This document shows, one piece after another, positions 1 to 8,472 of a DNA stretch of 64,000 nucleotides (position 1 is the stretch's first letter; every line of letters starts with the position of its first letter). The notes beneath the pieces are model-generated. The model made no database searches. It was not told where the DNA came from and saw nothing but the letters and a program-made list of their open reading frames with translations. The position numbers and the translations under genes were made by a program. Source of the DNA: Allopusillimonas sp008369125 (GTDB lineage: Bacteria > Pseudomonadota > Gammaproteobacteria > Burkholderiales > Burkholderiaceae_B); assembly GCF_008369125.1 (NCBI RefSeq), contig NZ_VOAY01000004.1:434001-498000 (forward strand), in the 5' to 3' direction.

Positions 1-102
1 GAATACTGACCGTCTGAAAGACCTTTTGCGGCTTGACCTACCGACTGACCAATTGTCACGCCAACCGCTACAATCTTACTTTTTGCTCGAGAATTTTGCA
101 CT

Positions 103-1269
103 ATGTCCAAGCTTGCCAAGCGTACAGAACTCGTTATGCCATTTTACGCTGTGGAACTCTTTAAGCAGGCCAGCCTGTTAAACGCGCAAGGCCACGACAT
201 CATCAGCCTGGGCATAGGCGAACCCGATTTCACTGCCCCGGCCCAGGTCATCGAAACCATGCATCGCGCCGCCCAGGCCGGGCTCAGCGGCTATACATCA
301 CCTGCAGGTCTGCCGCCATTGCGCGACGCCATTGCGCACTATTACGAGCAGTCGTTTGGTGCATCGGTAGACGCTTCCCGCATAATTATCACCTCGGGCG
401 CGTCGGGCGCATTGATGCTGGCGGCCATGGCGTTGATCAACGCGGGCGACGAAGTGCTCATGCCCGACCCCTCGTACCCAGCCAACCAAAACTTCATCAC
501 CGCTGCAGGCGGCATCCCCAGGCTGATACCCTCAACGGCCGAACAACGCTTTCAGCTTAGCGCCCAAGACATCCGTGAGCACTGGGGGCCGGAAACGCGT
601 GGTGTACTTATTGCCTCGCCCAGCAACCCCACCGGAACCAGTATTACACGCGAAGACTTAAAGGAGCTCATCAAAGAGGTCCGGCAGCGTGACGGCTTCA
701 TCATCATGGATGAAATCTATCTGGGGCTTTACTATGGCGACGCGCCGCAAAGCGCACTTACGCTGGATGATCGCATCATCATCATCAACAGCTTTTCCAA
801 GTATTTTCATATGACAGGCTGGCGCCTGGGCTGGCTGATTGCACCGCCAGACATGCTGCCCGCCATCGAAAAGCTGGCGGCCAGCCTGGCCATCTGCGCC
901 CCCACGCTGGCGCAGCATGCCGCCATAACGTGTTTCGAGCCTGAAGTCATGCAAATCTACGAGCAACGACGACTATCGTTCAAGCAGCGGCGCGATTACC
1001 TGCTGCCCGAACTTGAGCGTTTAGGCCTGCGTGTGCCCGTCGCACCTGATGGCGCGTTTTATATTTATGCAGATATTCGGGCTTACAGCCAAGACAGCGA
1101 TGATTTTTCTCACCGCCTGCTGCATGAAGCCAGCGTTGCCGCTGTACCTGGGCGTGATTTCGGCAAGGCCCATGCGGCCCATACCTTGCGGTTTTCGTAT
1201 GCCACCGGGCTAGATCGCCTGCACGAGGCAGTGCAACGCATAGAAGATTTTCTGCAAAAGCTGGCCTAA
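103..1269 (+). CDS. PLP-dependent class I/II aminotransferase
   Basis: This 388-residue protein is a fold-type I pyridoxal-phosphate aminotransferase of the aspartate aminotransferase superfamily, expected in the cytosol. It shows the N-terminal LGIGEPDF segment that is typical of the family, the SNPTG motif near residue 175, DEIY near 203-206, and the Schiff-base lysine K233 in SFSKYFHMTGWRLGW. Length and motif order are complete, so it looks functional. The amino donor and acceptor cannot be read from the sequence. It is convergent with the lytic transglycosylase gene downstream, with a hairpin between them. The ATG start is followed at once by family-typical sequence, although no strong ribosome binding site is visible. 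Confidence 0.9.
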   Translation: MSKLAKRTELVMPFYAVELFKQASLLNAQGHDIISLGIGEPDFTAPAQVIETMHRAAQAGLSGYTSPAGLPPLRDAIAHYYEQSFGASVDASRIIITSGASGALMLAAMALINAGDEVLMPDPSYPANQNFITAAGGIPRLIPSTAEQRFQLSAQDIREHWGPETRGVLIASPSNPTGTSITREDLKELIKEVRQRDGFIIMDEIYLGLYYGDAPQSALTLDDRIIIINSFSKYFHMTGWRLGWLIAPPDMLPAIEKLAASLAICAPTLAQHAAITCFEPEVMQIYEQRRLSFKQRRDYLLPELERLGLRVPVAPDGAFYIYADIRAYSQDSDDFSHRLLHEASVAAVPGRDFGKAHAAHTLRFSYATGLDRLHEAVQRIEDFLQKLA

Positions 1270-1397
1270 GAAAGGTCTTACACGTCGGTTTCAATTTGAG
1301 CCCGCTGTCGTAAACGATCGGTTTTATTGAATCTGTTTTTTTCGACCTCGGGCTTGTTCAGAGTCTCTCTAAGCTGGCATGCCGGCAGCAAGACCAG

Positions 1398-1422
1398 CCA
1401 GGCCTCTTAGATCGAGGCCTGG
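1398..1422. terminator. Bidirectional hairpin between convergent genes
   Basis: A perfect 9-bp stem (CCAGGCCTC pairing with GAGGCCTGG) with a 7-nt loop lies between two convergent genes and can be extended by weaker outer pairs. There is no long T-run on either side, so it may be a weak or Rho-assisted terminator rather than a classical one. Confidence 0.4.
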
Positions 1423-1436
1423 GTTGGCTTTCGCTA

Positions 1437-2285
1437 TCAGCGGGTCACCCGAATACCTGAGGCAAGCGCGATGCGGCGCCACTCTGCCATCACTTTCTCG
1501 CCGTACCCGCCATCACTCGGGCCTGTAGCACCTACATAGCACGCCAGCCCGCCCTCTATCGACCCGCGCCGTTTGATGCAGTCTTTCAGAATCTGTGTGC
1601 CCACCCGGATATTGGCTATAGGGCTGATGGCCGCGACCGTGCCATCATAAAAAACCTCAAACTTTTCTTTATGCACTCGCGTCAAAACCTGCATCAGGCC
1701 CTGTGCGCCCACATGGCTTTCCGCGTAGGGGTTGTAGCGCGATTCGATGGCAATAACAGCCAGCACGAGCTGGGGGTCCAGCCCTTTTTCGCGGCTAACC
1801 AGAAAAACCGTATTGATCAGTGCTCCGGCCACGCTCGAGGCAATGCGGTATTTACGTGCAATATAGCTACGCAAGGCGTCTGCCTGTGTATTGGTAATGC
1901 CTGGCACCCTCTGCCCCTGCTCTGACGCCCTGACGGCACTCAGAAAGCTGCTGGACGCTTCTTTCAACTGACTGGAAGCACCCGCCCCATTAGCCGCCGT
2001 ACCCATGCCGCTGGCAACACCCTCTGCCCCATAGCCACCATAAACACCAAACAGCGCCTCATCAAAACCTTGAGGCTTGAGCACGAGTTCAAGGGCCTCA
2101 TGAATTTCAAGGGCTTTCTCACGTAGCGACGGAATGGTGGCGCTAAGCACAACAGTGACCAGCACGGCAATACCAAGATAAATGGCGCACACGTGCACCA
2201 GCTCACCGAGCCGATACGAAAGCCCACGCATGGAGCGCATAAACAGAGACTGCACAGGTAAATTGTCGGATCGTGCAACCGACAT
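1437..2285 (-). CDS. Membrane-anchored SLT-domain lytic transglycosylase
   Basis: This 282-aa protein has one N-terminal membrane segment (about residues 31-50) and a C-terminal SLT/lysozyme-like domain. The catalytic glutamate is probably E181 in AIESRYNPYAES, followed by the family motif GAQGLMQV. Enzymes of this type cleave the MurNAc-GlcNAc bond of peptidoglycan to form 1,6-anhydroMurNAc and act in the periplasm. The region between the membrane segment and the domain is Gly/Ala/Ser rich and looks like a linker. It is divergent from ubiD. The family is clear, but the exact paralogue is not. Confidence 0.88.
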   Translation of the reverse strand: MSVARSDNLPVQSLFMRSMRGLSYRLGELVHVCAIYLGIAVLVTVVLSATIPSLREKALEIHEALELVLKPQGFDEALFGVYGGYGAEGVASGMGTAANGAGASSQLKEASSSFLSAVRASEQGQRVPGITNTQADALRSYIARKYRIASSVAGALINTVFLVSREKGLDPQLVLAVIAIESRYNPYAESHVGAQGLMQVLTRVHKEKFEVFYDGTVAAISPIANIRVGTQILKDCIKRRGSIEGGLACYVGATGPSDGGYGEKVMAEWRRIALASGIRVTR

Positions 2286-2364
2286 AGGGTCTTCCCGATA
2301 AAATACAGAACGTCGATGTTAACCTTCTGACTTCGCCTGAATGTAACCCGATCGGTGTAAATCT

Positions 2365-3909
2365 GTGAAATATCGTGATCTAAGAGACTTTATCGCCCAG
2401 CTTGAAAAAGCAGGTGAACTAAAGCGGCTGACCCCTGCCGTTTCCACCGATCTTGAAATGACCGAGATCAGCGACCGCACGTTACGGGCCGAAGGGCCTG
2501 CATTGCTGTTCGAAAACCCCATGCACCAAGGCAAGCCGGCCACCATGCCCGTGCTGACCAATCTGTTCGGCACGCCCAAGCGCGTCGCCTGGGGTATGGG
2601 GGCGGAAGACGTCAATGCCCTGCGCCACACCGGCGAGCTCCTGGCGTCGCTGCGCGAGCCCGAGGCTCCCAAGGGCTTGCGCGAGGCCATCTCAACGGCA
2701 TCACGGCTCAAAACCGCGCTTTGGGACATGAGCCCAAAAATGATACGCAGCGCGCCCTGCCAAGACATTGTGCTTGAAGGCAACGACGTCGATCTCGGGC
2801 AAATTCCGCTGCAGCGCTGCTGGCCAGGCGACATTGCCCCCCTGCTTACCTGGGGCCTGGTCATTACGCGCGGGCCCAATGCCCGGCGCCAGAACCTTGG
2901 CATTTACCGGCAGCAGCTTCTCGGTCGCAATAAACTCATCATGCGTTGGCTATCGCATCGGGGTGGTGCACTCGATTTCCGCGACCATACACTGGCCAAC
3001 CCCGGCCAGCCGTTTCCTATTGCCGTAGCCCTTGGGGCCGACCCGGCCACCATTCTTGGCGCCGTCACGCCTGTGCCCGACAGCCTGTCTGAATACCAGT
3101 TTGCGGGCCTGCTGCGCGGCTCACGCACCGAACTAACCAAAGCCCTTGGCAGCGACCTGTCGGTTCCGGCTTACGCCGAAATGGTGCTTGAAGGCCATAT
3201 TTTGCCTGCCTCCGACCCACGCGCTATCGCGCCACAGGTTCCGGAAGGCGTCAACGGGCCTGCCGACACAAACTACGAAATGGCGCTCGAAGGCCCTTAT
3301 GGCGACCACACCGGCTATTACAACGAGCAAGACTGGTTTCCCGTCTTTACCGTTGAGCGCATAACCATGCGGCGCAACCCTATTTATCACAGCACGTACA
3401 CCGGCAAGCCGCCTGACGAACCCGCCGTGCTGGGCGTGGCCCTCAACGAGGTATTTGTGCCGCTACTTAAGCGTCAACTGCCTGAAATCGTTGATTTTTA
3501 TCTACCACCCGAAGGCTGCAGCTACCGTATGGCAGTGGTATCGATGCGCAAACAATACGCCGGCCATGCCAAGCGTGTCATGTTTGGGTTATGGAGCGTA
3601 CTGCGGCAGTTTATGTACACCAAGTTTATTGTGGTGGTAGACCATGACATTGACGTTCGCAACTGGCAAGAGGTTATCTGGGCCATGACCACACGCATGG
3701 ACCCCGTGCGCGATACGGTGCTGGTTGAGAATACCCCCATCGACTATCTTGACTTCGCCTCACCCGTATCGGGTCTGGGCGGAAAAATGGGCCTGGACGC
3801 GACCAACAAATGGCCAGGCGAAACCCAGCGCGAATGGGGCAGACCCATAGAAATGGACGCCGGTGTCAAGGCCCGGGTTGACGCAATCTGGCAGCAGCTG
3901 GGGCTATAA
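2365..3909 (+). CDS. ubiD: UbiD family decarboxylase (3-octaprenyl-4-hydroxybenzoate)
   Basis: The 514-residue product matches UbiD in length and content, from the N-terminal MKYRDLRDFIAQLE to conserved stretches such as NLGIYRQQ, EGPYGDHTGYY and the C-terminal MGLDATNKWPGE. UbiD uses prenylated FMN, supplied by UbiX, to decarboxylate 4-hydroxy-3-polyprenylbenzoate in ubiquinone synthesis. The start is GTG, chosen because the family N-terminus begins exactly there. No ubiX is visible nearby. The gene is convergent with the small envelope-protein cluster downstream. Confidence 0.96.
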   Translation: MKYRDLRDFIAQLEKAGELKRLTPAVSTDLEMTEISDRTLRAEGPALLFENPMHQGKPATMPVLTNLFGTPKRVAWGMGAEDVNALRHTGELLASLREPEAPKGLREAISTASRLKTALWDMSPKMIRSAPCQDIVLEGNDVDLGQIPLQRCWPGDIAPLLTWGLVITRGPNARRQNLGIYRQQLLGRNKLIMRWLSHRGGALDFRDHTLANPGQPFPIAVALGADPATILGAVTPVPDSLSEYQFAGLLRGSRTELTKALGSDLSVPAYAEMVLEGHILPASDPRAIAPQVPEGVNGPADTNYEMALEGPYGDHTGYYNEQDWFPVFTVERITMRRNPIYHSTYTGKPPDEPAVLGVALNEVFVPLLKRQLPEIVDFYLPPEGCSYRMAVVSMRKQYAGHAKRVMFGLWSVLRQFMYTKFIVVVDHDIDVRNWQEVIWAMTTRMDPVRDTVLVENTPIDYLDFASPVSGLGGKMGLDATNKWPGETQREWGRPIEMDAGVKARVDAIWQQLGL

Positions 3910-3924
3910 GCCCCAGAGGCAAGA

Positions 3925-4269
3925 TCAGTCGTCGTGCTTGCCGCTCATAGTGCGGGCCACTTGCCAGCTCAAGAGCAAGCCTGCACCAATGCGCCACCAA
4001 CGACTGCGGCGCGACAACCCTGATAAGGCCGCTGACGCAGTAGAAGCCAGCAAAGGGTATCGCCGCGTCAGCGCAACCGCCTGTAACGCCCACCCCGCCA
4101 GCGAGCGCCCGGTTAGCTGCGGAAATGCACTGCGGGCAATGGCACGTGGCTTCATGGAAGCACTGAGGTTTCTGACGGCGTGTACGACGCTTTGCCGCTC
4201 AAGTGCGGCACGGGCGCGCACCAACTCAATTTGAACTGACCTATCCGAAATATGGCGATTGGGCTTCAT
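3925..4269 (-). CDS. YqjK-like small protein
   Basis: This 114-aa basic protein overlaps the stop of the upstream YqjE-like gene by four bases (ATGA), which indicates translational coupling. Its position, third after an ElaB/YqjD-like and a YqjE-like gene, matches the enterobacterial yqjD-yqjE-yqjK order. It has an arginine-rich start (IELVRARAALERQ) that resembles YqjK proteins, and one moderately hydrophobic stretch near the C-terminus. Sequence identity to YqjK cannot be judged by eye, so the name rests mainly on synteny. Confidence 0.6.
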   Translation of the reverse strand: MKPNRHISDRSVQIELVRARAALERQSVVHAVRNLSASMKPRAIARSAFPQLTGRSLAGWALQAVALTRRYPLLASTASAALSGLSRRSRWWRIGAGLLLSWQVARTMSGKHDD

Positions 4270-4679
4270 GGCAGCTCCGTGCGGTCATTAGCATGCAGAC
4301 CCGATGAAGGATCTCGCAGACGCTCAACCAGCGCCAGGTCTCGTCGCAGTTCATCAACGGTTGCCGAAAACGGCATAGGCGAATACAGCAACTTGTGCCG
4401 CACGGTTAGAAGCAACCCCAAGCCCAAAACACCATACACCAGCGCCAGCACACACAGGGCCAGATAGCGATGATCGGTAGGCCAGAAATACAATGCCACC
4501 GCTATTGAAAACACCAACAAAGCCAGCGTCAGAAATAGCAGCATGGCGAAGGCCATGCCCAGCAGTGTGATGAGCTGGCTTTTTTGCTCTGACGCCTCAA
4601 GTGAAAAAAGCTCGAGGCGCGTGCGAACAATGGACAATAGGGTAGACGCGAGATCGCCCACTGATTGTCGAAGCGCCAT
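4266..4679 (-). CDS. YqjE-like phage holin family membrane protein
   Basis: This 137-aa protein has two strong membrane segments (about residues 40-65 and 75-95). It carries the RTRLELFSLEASEQK amphipathic stretch and the C-terminal TVDELRRDLALV helix that are typical of the YqjE/holin superfamily III group. The family is built from inner-membrane proteins found next to ElaB/YqjD proteins, and its biochemical role is not established. It sits in the middle of a three-gene cluster and overlaps the next gene by ATGA. Confidence 0.82.
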   Translation of the reverse strand: MALRQSVGDLASTLLSIVRTRLELFSLEASEQKSQLITLLGMAFAMLLFLTLALLVFSIAVALYFWPTDHRYLALCVLALVYGVLGLGLLLTVRHKLLYSPMPFSATVDELRRDLALVERLRDPSSGLHANDRTELP

Positions 4680-4768
4680 TGCTTGCCCCTTTTTTTGTTG
4701 TTAACCACAAGCCTTGGCACCAACCCCGTCCTTCTGGATGAGATCGCCGCGTGAGGCCATGAAAATCT

Positions 4769-4834
4769 GGAGCCGGGGGCTCCTTGAAATCATGGCGAGA
4801 AGCGCCAGCCCGCAAGCCGTGGCTTCTCGCCATG
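4769..4834. repeat. Two hairpins inside the ElaB/YqjE-like cluster
   Basis: The gap between the ElaB-like stop and the YqjE-like start holds a GC-rich hairpin (GGAGCC, loop, GGCTCC at 4769-4783). Beside it is a perfect 13-bp inverted repeat, CATGGCGAGAAGC at 4791-4803 against its complement at 4822-4834, with an 18-nt spacer. No T-run follows on the minus strand. These structures could lower expression of the downstream genes or stabilise the elaB-like transcript. Confidence 0.55.
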
Positions 4835-4840
4835 CATGGA

Positions 4841-5161
4841 TTAACGGCGTGAAATGAGTGCGCCGATGAGCACACCAGCCAGGCCCGCCATACCAATGGC
4901 CTGCCAAGGGTTGTCGTGAACATAATCATCGGTAACACGCGCTGCATGACGCCCACGCTCGAGCACGGCATCTTGCGTGTCATACAGCGCTTCGCGGGTG
5001 CGCCTGAGCGCCAACATGGCGTTTTCCCGCATTTCAGTTGCCTTGTCACCCGACGCCTCGGCGGCGTCGCGCAGCAGCTTTTCGGCTTCGTCAAGACTTG
5101 TTTTGACGCTGTCGATAAACTCTTCTTCGCTGGTACGCACATCTTTTTTCTTTGTTGCCAT
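4841..5161 (-). CDS. ElaB/YqjD (DUF883) family protein
   Basis: This 106-aa protein has the family layout: a charged helical N-terminal part (SEEEFIDSVKTSLDEAEKLL) and a C-terminal membrane anchor that starts at DNPWQAIGMAGLAGVLIGAL and ends in SRR. In Escherichia coli, ElaB and YqjD are tail-anchored inner-membrane proteins of stationary phase, and YqjD associates with ribosomes. It is the first gene of the minus-strand cluster with the YqjE-like and YqjK-like genes. A GGAGTGG ribosome binding site lies just before the ATG. Confidence 0.88.
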   Translation of the reverse strand: MATKKKDVRTSEEEFIDSVKTSLDEAEKLLRDAAEASGDKATEMRENAMLALRRTREALYDTQDAVLERGRHAARVTDDYVHDNPWQAIGMAGLAGVLIGALISRR

Positions 5162-5241
5162 AATCCCACTCCTGAAACGTTAGGGGTTGAATGAAAATGA
5201 TGATACTGCATTATTGGCGTCGAAGCCGACCCGCTGCAGCG

Positions 5242-5973
5242 TTATTGGAGCCTGGTTACCTCGACCACCGACGCAACGCCTCCCTGGGCGCTTTCCTGCT
5301 TCATAACCATATTGACATCCGGGCAGAACCAATCTGTCACCTTGGATTTCATTTCTGGAATAGGCAGAACAATGCCACTAAAGGACGCCTGCGTCGCTTC
5401 GCTGATCCGGCTGTATTCGACCGGCCAGCACGATTGCTCGCCTGCGGCCGTCTGCAGGGTTTGTTTCGCCCCTACGGTGCGTGTGCCAGTATGGATAACA
5501 ATAGGCTCTGTCGCGACGGCCTTTTTGTCGAGATTAATCTGAAACTTGAGTGCCGGAAACGTTTGGCCCTGATGAGTAATGGGCTCGCCGTAAGTAAACA
5601 AACCCAGCATGCGAAGGTCAAACTTACCGTTTACAGGCACACGACGACCGTTTTCTGACCGTTCGAAGTTAATTTTGCCGTTATTGACAGACATCCAGTA
5701 GTCGACCGCAGACTGCCCGGGCGGCAAACCAGCCAGCCCATAAGTGGCTTTACCCCTTACCCGCGCAGAACAGTGATCGCTGCCATCTTTCTGGACGTCA
5801 CTGAAAGCCAGGTTGGCACCAAGCTGCACGCCCCCTGTGCCACTAAGCTGAACAACACCGCCGTCGTGCATGAACGGCGTCTGGCACATGCCTGCGGCAT
5901 GGGCTTGAGCCCCCATTAACCCGCAAGCTGCCACAAAAATACTGCAACACTCGATTAATCGCATAGTCACCAT
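5242..5973 (-). CDS. Exported protein of unknown function
   Basis: The 243-aa product starts with a Sec signal peptide that probably ends after AQAHA (about residue 26). The mature part is soluble and beta-rich by appearance, with three or four cysteines (for example CSARV and EQSCWPVEY) that could form disulphides. It may belong to the DUF3108-like group of periplasmic proteins, but this is only an impression. It stands alone between the ElaB-like cluster and upp, so context gives no function. Confidence 0.6.
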   Translation of the reverse strand: MVTMRLIECCSIFVAACGLMGAQAHAAGMCQTPFMHDGGVVQLSGTGGVQLGANLAFSDVQKDGSDHCSARVRGKATYGLAGLPPGQSAVDYWMSVNNGKINFERSENGRRVPVNGKFDLRMLGLFTYGEPITHQGQTFPALKFQINLDKKAVATEPIVIHTGTRTVGAKQTLQTAAGEQSCWPVEYSRISEATQASFSGIVLPIPEMKSKVTDWFCPDVNMVMKQESAQGGVASVVEVTRLQ

Positions 5974-6103
5974 CGAAAGAATGTGTCTGTATCCATACTA
6001 ACCTAAATTCAAAACCACACCCGATCATATCCATCAGCAAACCGTTAACAAATATGTGCACTGGTTACCAAACAAGGCACCACCAGTGCGCCGCGGCATT
6101 GGC

Positions 6104-6742
6104 CTAATCGGTTTTCTGGCGAGTGCCAAATATGCGATCACCGGCATCTCCAAGACCCGGAATAATATAGCCCGAACTGTCCAAATGGCTGTCTATGGAA
6201 GCCGTATAGATATCAACGTCAGGGTGATGCGCCTCGACGGCACGTATGCCTTCTGGTGCTGCCACCAAGACCAGGGCGCGTATCGACCGCGACCCCGCTT
6301 TTTTCAGCAAATCTATGGTGGCCACCATAGAGCCACCCGTTGCCAGCATAGGGTCGATAATAAGCGCCAGACGATGATCCATCTGATCAGCAAGGCGCTC
6401 CAGATACGTTTGCGCCTCAAGTGTTTCTTCGTTACGTGCAATGCCTACCGCACTCACTCGCGCCCCGGGTATCAGGCTGAGCACACCATCGAGCATCCCA
6501 ATGCCGGCGCGCAGTATGGGCACTACAGTCACTTTCTTACCCGCCAGCTTTTCCACATTGACCGGCCCGGCCCACCCTTCAATGGTGACTGGTTCAAGAG
6601 GCAAGTCTTTCATGGCCTCATACGTAAGTAATGCCGCAATTTCTTGCGACATTTCGCGAAAATTCTTTGTGCTGAGATCGGCGCGGCGCATCAGCCCGAG
6701 CTTGTGACGGATTAGAGGATGGCGGATTTCGTGTATGGGCAT
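6104..6742 (-). CDS. upp: Uracil phosphoribosyltransferase
   Basis: This 212-aa enzyme salvages uracil by condensing it with PRPP to give UMP. It has the family start (HPLIRHKLGLMRRADLSTKNFREM), the PILRAGIGMLDG segment, the PRPP-binding IDPMLATGGSM motif and the uracil-binding SGYIIPGLGDAGDRIFGT end. Length is normal (E. coli Upp has 208 residues). It lies downstream of dacB on the same strand but is separated from it by a strong hairpin, so it may have its own promoter. Confidence 0.97.
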   Translation of the reverse strand: MPIHEIRHPLIRHKLGLMRRADLSTKNFREMSQEIAALLTYEAMKDLPLEPVTIEGWAGPVNVEKLAGKKVTVVPILRAGIGMLDGVLSLIPGARVSAVGIARNEETLEAQTYLERLADQMDHRLALIIDPMLATGGSMVATIDLLKKAGSRSIRALVLVAAPEGIRAVEAHHPDVDIYTASIDSHLDSSGYIIPGLGDAGDRIFGTRQKTD

Positions 6743-6812
6743 GTCGCTTCCTTGGCGGACCGGCCGGCTGACGTTGCCGGATGAATTATTGTAATCGGCA
6801 CACGTTGCAATC

Positions 6813-6833
6813 CGGGCGGCCCCAGGCCGCCCG
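6813..6833 (-). terminator. GC-rich hairpin after dacB
   Basis: A 9-bp GC stem (CGGGCGGCC with GGCCGCCCG, 3-nt loop) lies six bases past the dacB stop. There is no T-run, so it may act as a transcript end stabiliser rather than a full intrinsic terminator. Confidence 0.4.
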
Positions 6834-6838
6834 AGCTG

Positions 6839-8338
6839 TCATCGTTGTGCCAGCCAACTGACCAGGGCGTCATCAAAGGCCCGACCACCTGCCACAGCAC
6901 GCTCGTCGTTTACAAACTTGACCAGAATATACCGTTTGCCGCTGGCACCCATGACATAACCCGCCAGCGCCTTGGCATCACGCAGCGTGCCCGTTTTCAG
7001 GTGGGCGCGCCCCTGGGCATCGCCGTTGCGCAGACGGCTTCTGACCGTGCCATCAACCCCAACAATAGCCAGTGACGATATAAATTCGGGCATCATTGGA
7101 GAGCGCCAGGCCACGTCGAGCATGCTTCCCATACCTGCGGCGGTGAGCCGTGAGTATCTGGACAAGCCAGCGCCGTTATCGATGACCCAGCCCCGTGTGT
7201 CCACCCCCTGACTTTGCAATAGCGCCAGCGCAGCAGCAGCCCCCGTAGCAGAGGTTGCCCCCTGCCCTGATTGCTGTGCACCAAGCGTCAGCAGCAAGGT
7301 TCGCGCCATGACATTATTGCTGTGCTTATTGATATAACGAATGACATCACCCAGCGTGCGCGAATCATGCCATACCACCGGCTTGGCGTTGGCGGGCGTG
7401 CGACCCTCTGTTACATTTTTGGCGAGTGTGCCACCCAGCTCCTTCCACAACATGCGAAACAAGCCTTCGAAATACGTTTTTTGAGAAAATGCCAGCCGAT
7501 ACTCGCTGAATTCGCCACATGAACCTACGGCTGCGCCAGAAACACGAATAATGAATTCATTGCCAGAAGAAACCACCTGTGTTGAAACCGAAGGTGAGCC
7601 GGGACAGACAGCGTCTTTCCAGGCAATGTCGCCTTCAACCCGCACGCCCCTTAGCGGAGGGTCGATCACAGGCACCCATTTGCGCGCCGCCACATCTGGC
7701 TGAAAGACCAGACGCAGCGCACCCAGGCCCACCATCATGGCATCAGGGCTGGCATTATAGGGACGGTCGCCCGCGCCGTCGAAGGCGCCAGGGTCTATGG
7801 TGACCGCACCGAACAAAGAGCGATCTACCACGACCTCCGTCAGATTTTTAATGCCTCTTAACCGCAGCTGACGCAACAACCCCCAGAGATCCTGCATCGT
7901 CAGGAACGGATCACCGCCCGCTTTCACGTAAAGTGGGCCCAACAGCGTACCTTGTGCGTCTACTCTGCCGCCGTCCTTGGCCAAAATCGTCGTGCGCCAG
8001 ACATAGTCTGACCCTAGCCCCGACAAACCCGCCCAGGTGGTTACCGTTTTCATGACGGAGGCGGGGTTGCGTGACTCAGTGGCATTGATGGCAATCATGG
8101 GCTGCACTGTGCCGACCTCTTTTACATAAAGAGAAAGCGCACTTTCTGGCAAGCGTGTGTTGCGCCACGCAGTCGCCAACTCGGGCGGCAGGCCTTGCGC
8201 CAGCACACAGGGGCCGACCAGGCTAAGCAGCAGCAAGAGCGTACCCGCCCACGCCAGTTGCCGCAGCCTGGTCGCGACAGACCCGATGGCCGCTTTCGCA
8301 CGGCGGCCTGTTTGCTGGGACGCTAACGGCAAATACAT
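6839..8338 (-). CDS. dacB: D-alanyl-D-alanine carboxypeptidase/endopeptidase (PBP4 family, S13)
   Basis: This peptidase family S13 protein trims or cleaves peptidoglycan cross-links in the periplasm. With the start chosen here it has 499 residues. It has an N-terminal hydrophobic signal segment, the SxxK motif in NPASVMKT (about residues 94-97), the SxN motif in KHSNNVMAR, and HLKTGTL as the KTG motif near the C-terminus. The ATG at 8338 is preferred over a start 69 bases upstream because an AGGAG site lies nine bases before it and the signal peptide follows directly. It is divergent from queA. Confidence 0.93.
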   Translation of the reverse strand: MYLPLASQQTGRRAKAAIGSVATRLRQLAWAGTLLLLLSLVGPCVLAQGLPPELATAWRNTRLPESALSLYVKEVGTVQPMIAINATESRNPASVMKTVTTWAGLSGLGSDYVWRTTILAKDGGRVDAQGTLLGPLYVKAGGDPFLTMQDLWGLLRQLRLRGIKNLTEVVVDRSLFGAVTIDPGAFDGAGDRPYNASPDAMMVGLGALRLVFQPDVAARKWVPVIDPPLRGVRVEGDIAWKDAVCPGSPSVSTQVVSSGNEFIIRVSGAAVGSCGEFSEYRLAFSQKTYFEGLFRMLWKELGGTLAKNVTEGRTPANAKPVVWHDSRTLGDVIRYINKHSNNVMARTLLLTLGAQQSGQGATSATGAAAALALLQSQGVDTRGWVIDNGAGLSRYSRLTAAGMGSMLDVAWRSPMMPEFISSLAIVGVDGTVRSRLRNGDAQGRAHLKTGTLRDAKALAGYVMGASGKRYILVKFVNDERAVAGGRAFDDALVSWLAQR

Positions 8339-8472
8339 GGTCGGTGTCTCCTGAAAATCATGAGCATAACCAAAGAAAGGCAGGCTTTCAGCGAAAAGTG
8401 ATGTCAACAGCTTAAAATACCTGTCTCACAGCATAGCGGCGAACACGCCGCGCCTACCATCTAAGATTTTTC

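Noticed and set aside
53..74. Promoter TTGTCA/TACAAT before the aminotransferase
   Set aside because: The two hexamers are only 10 bp apart, too close for a sigma-70 promoter.
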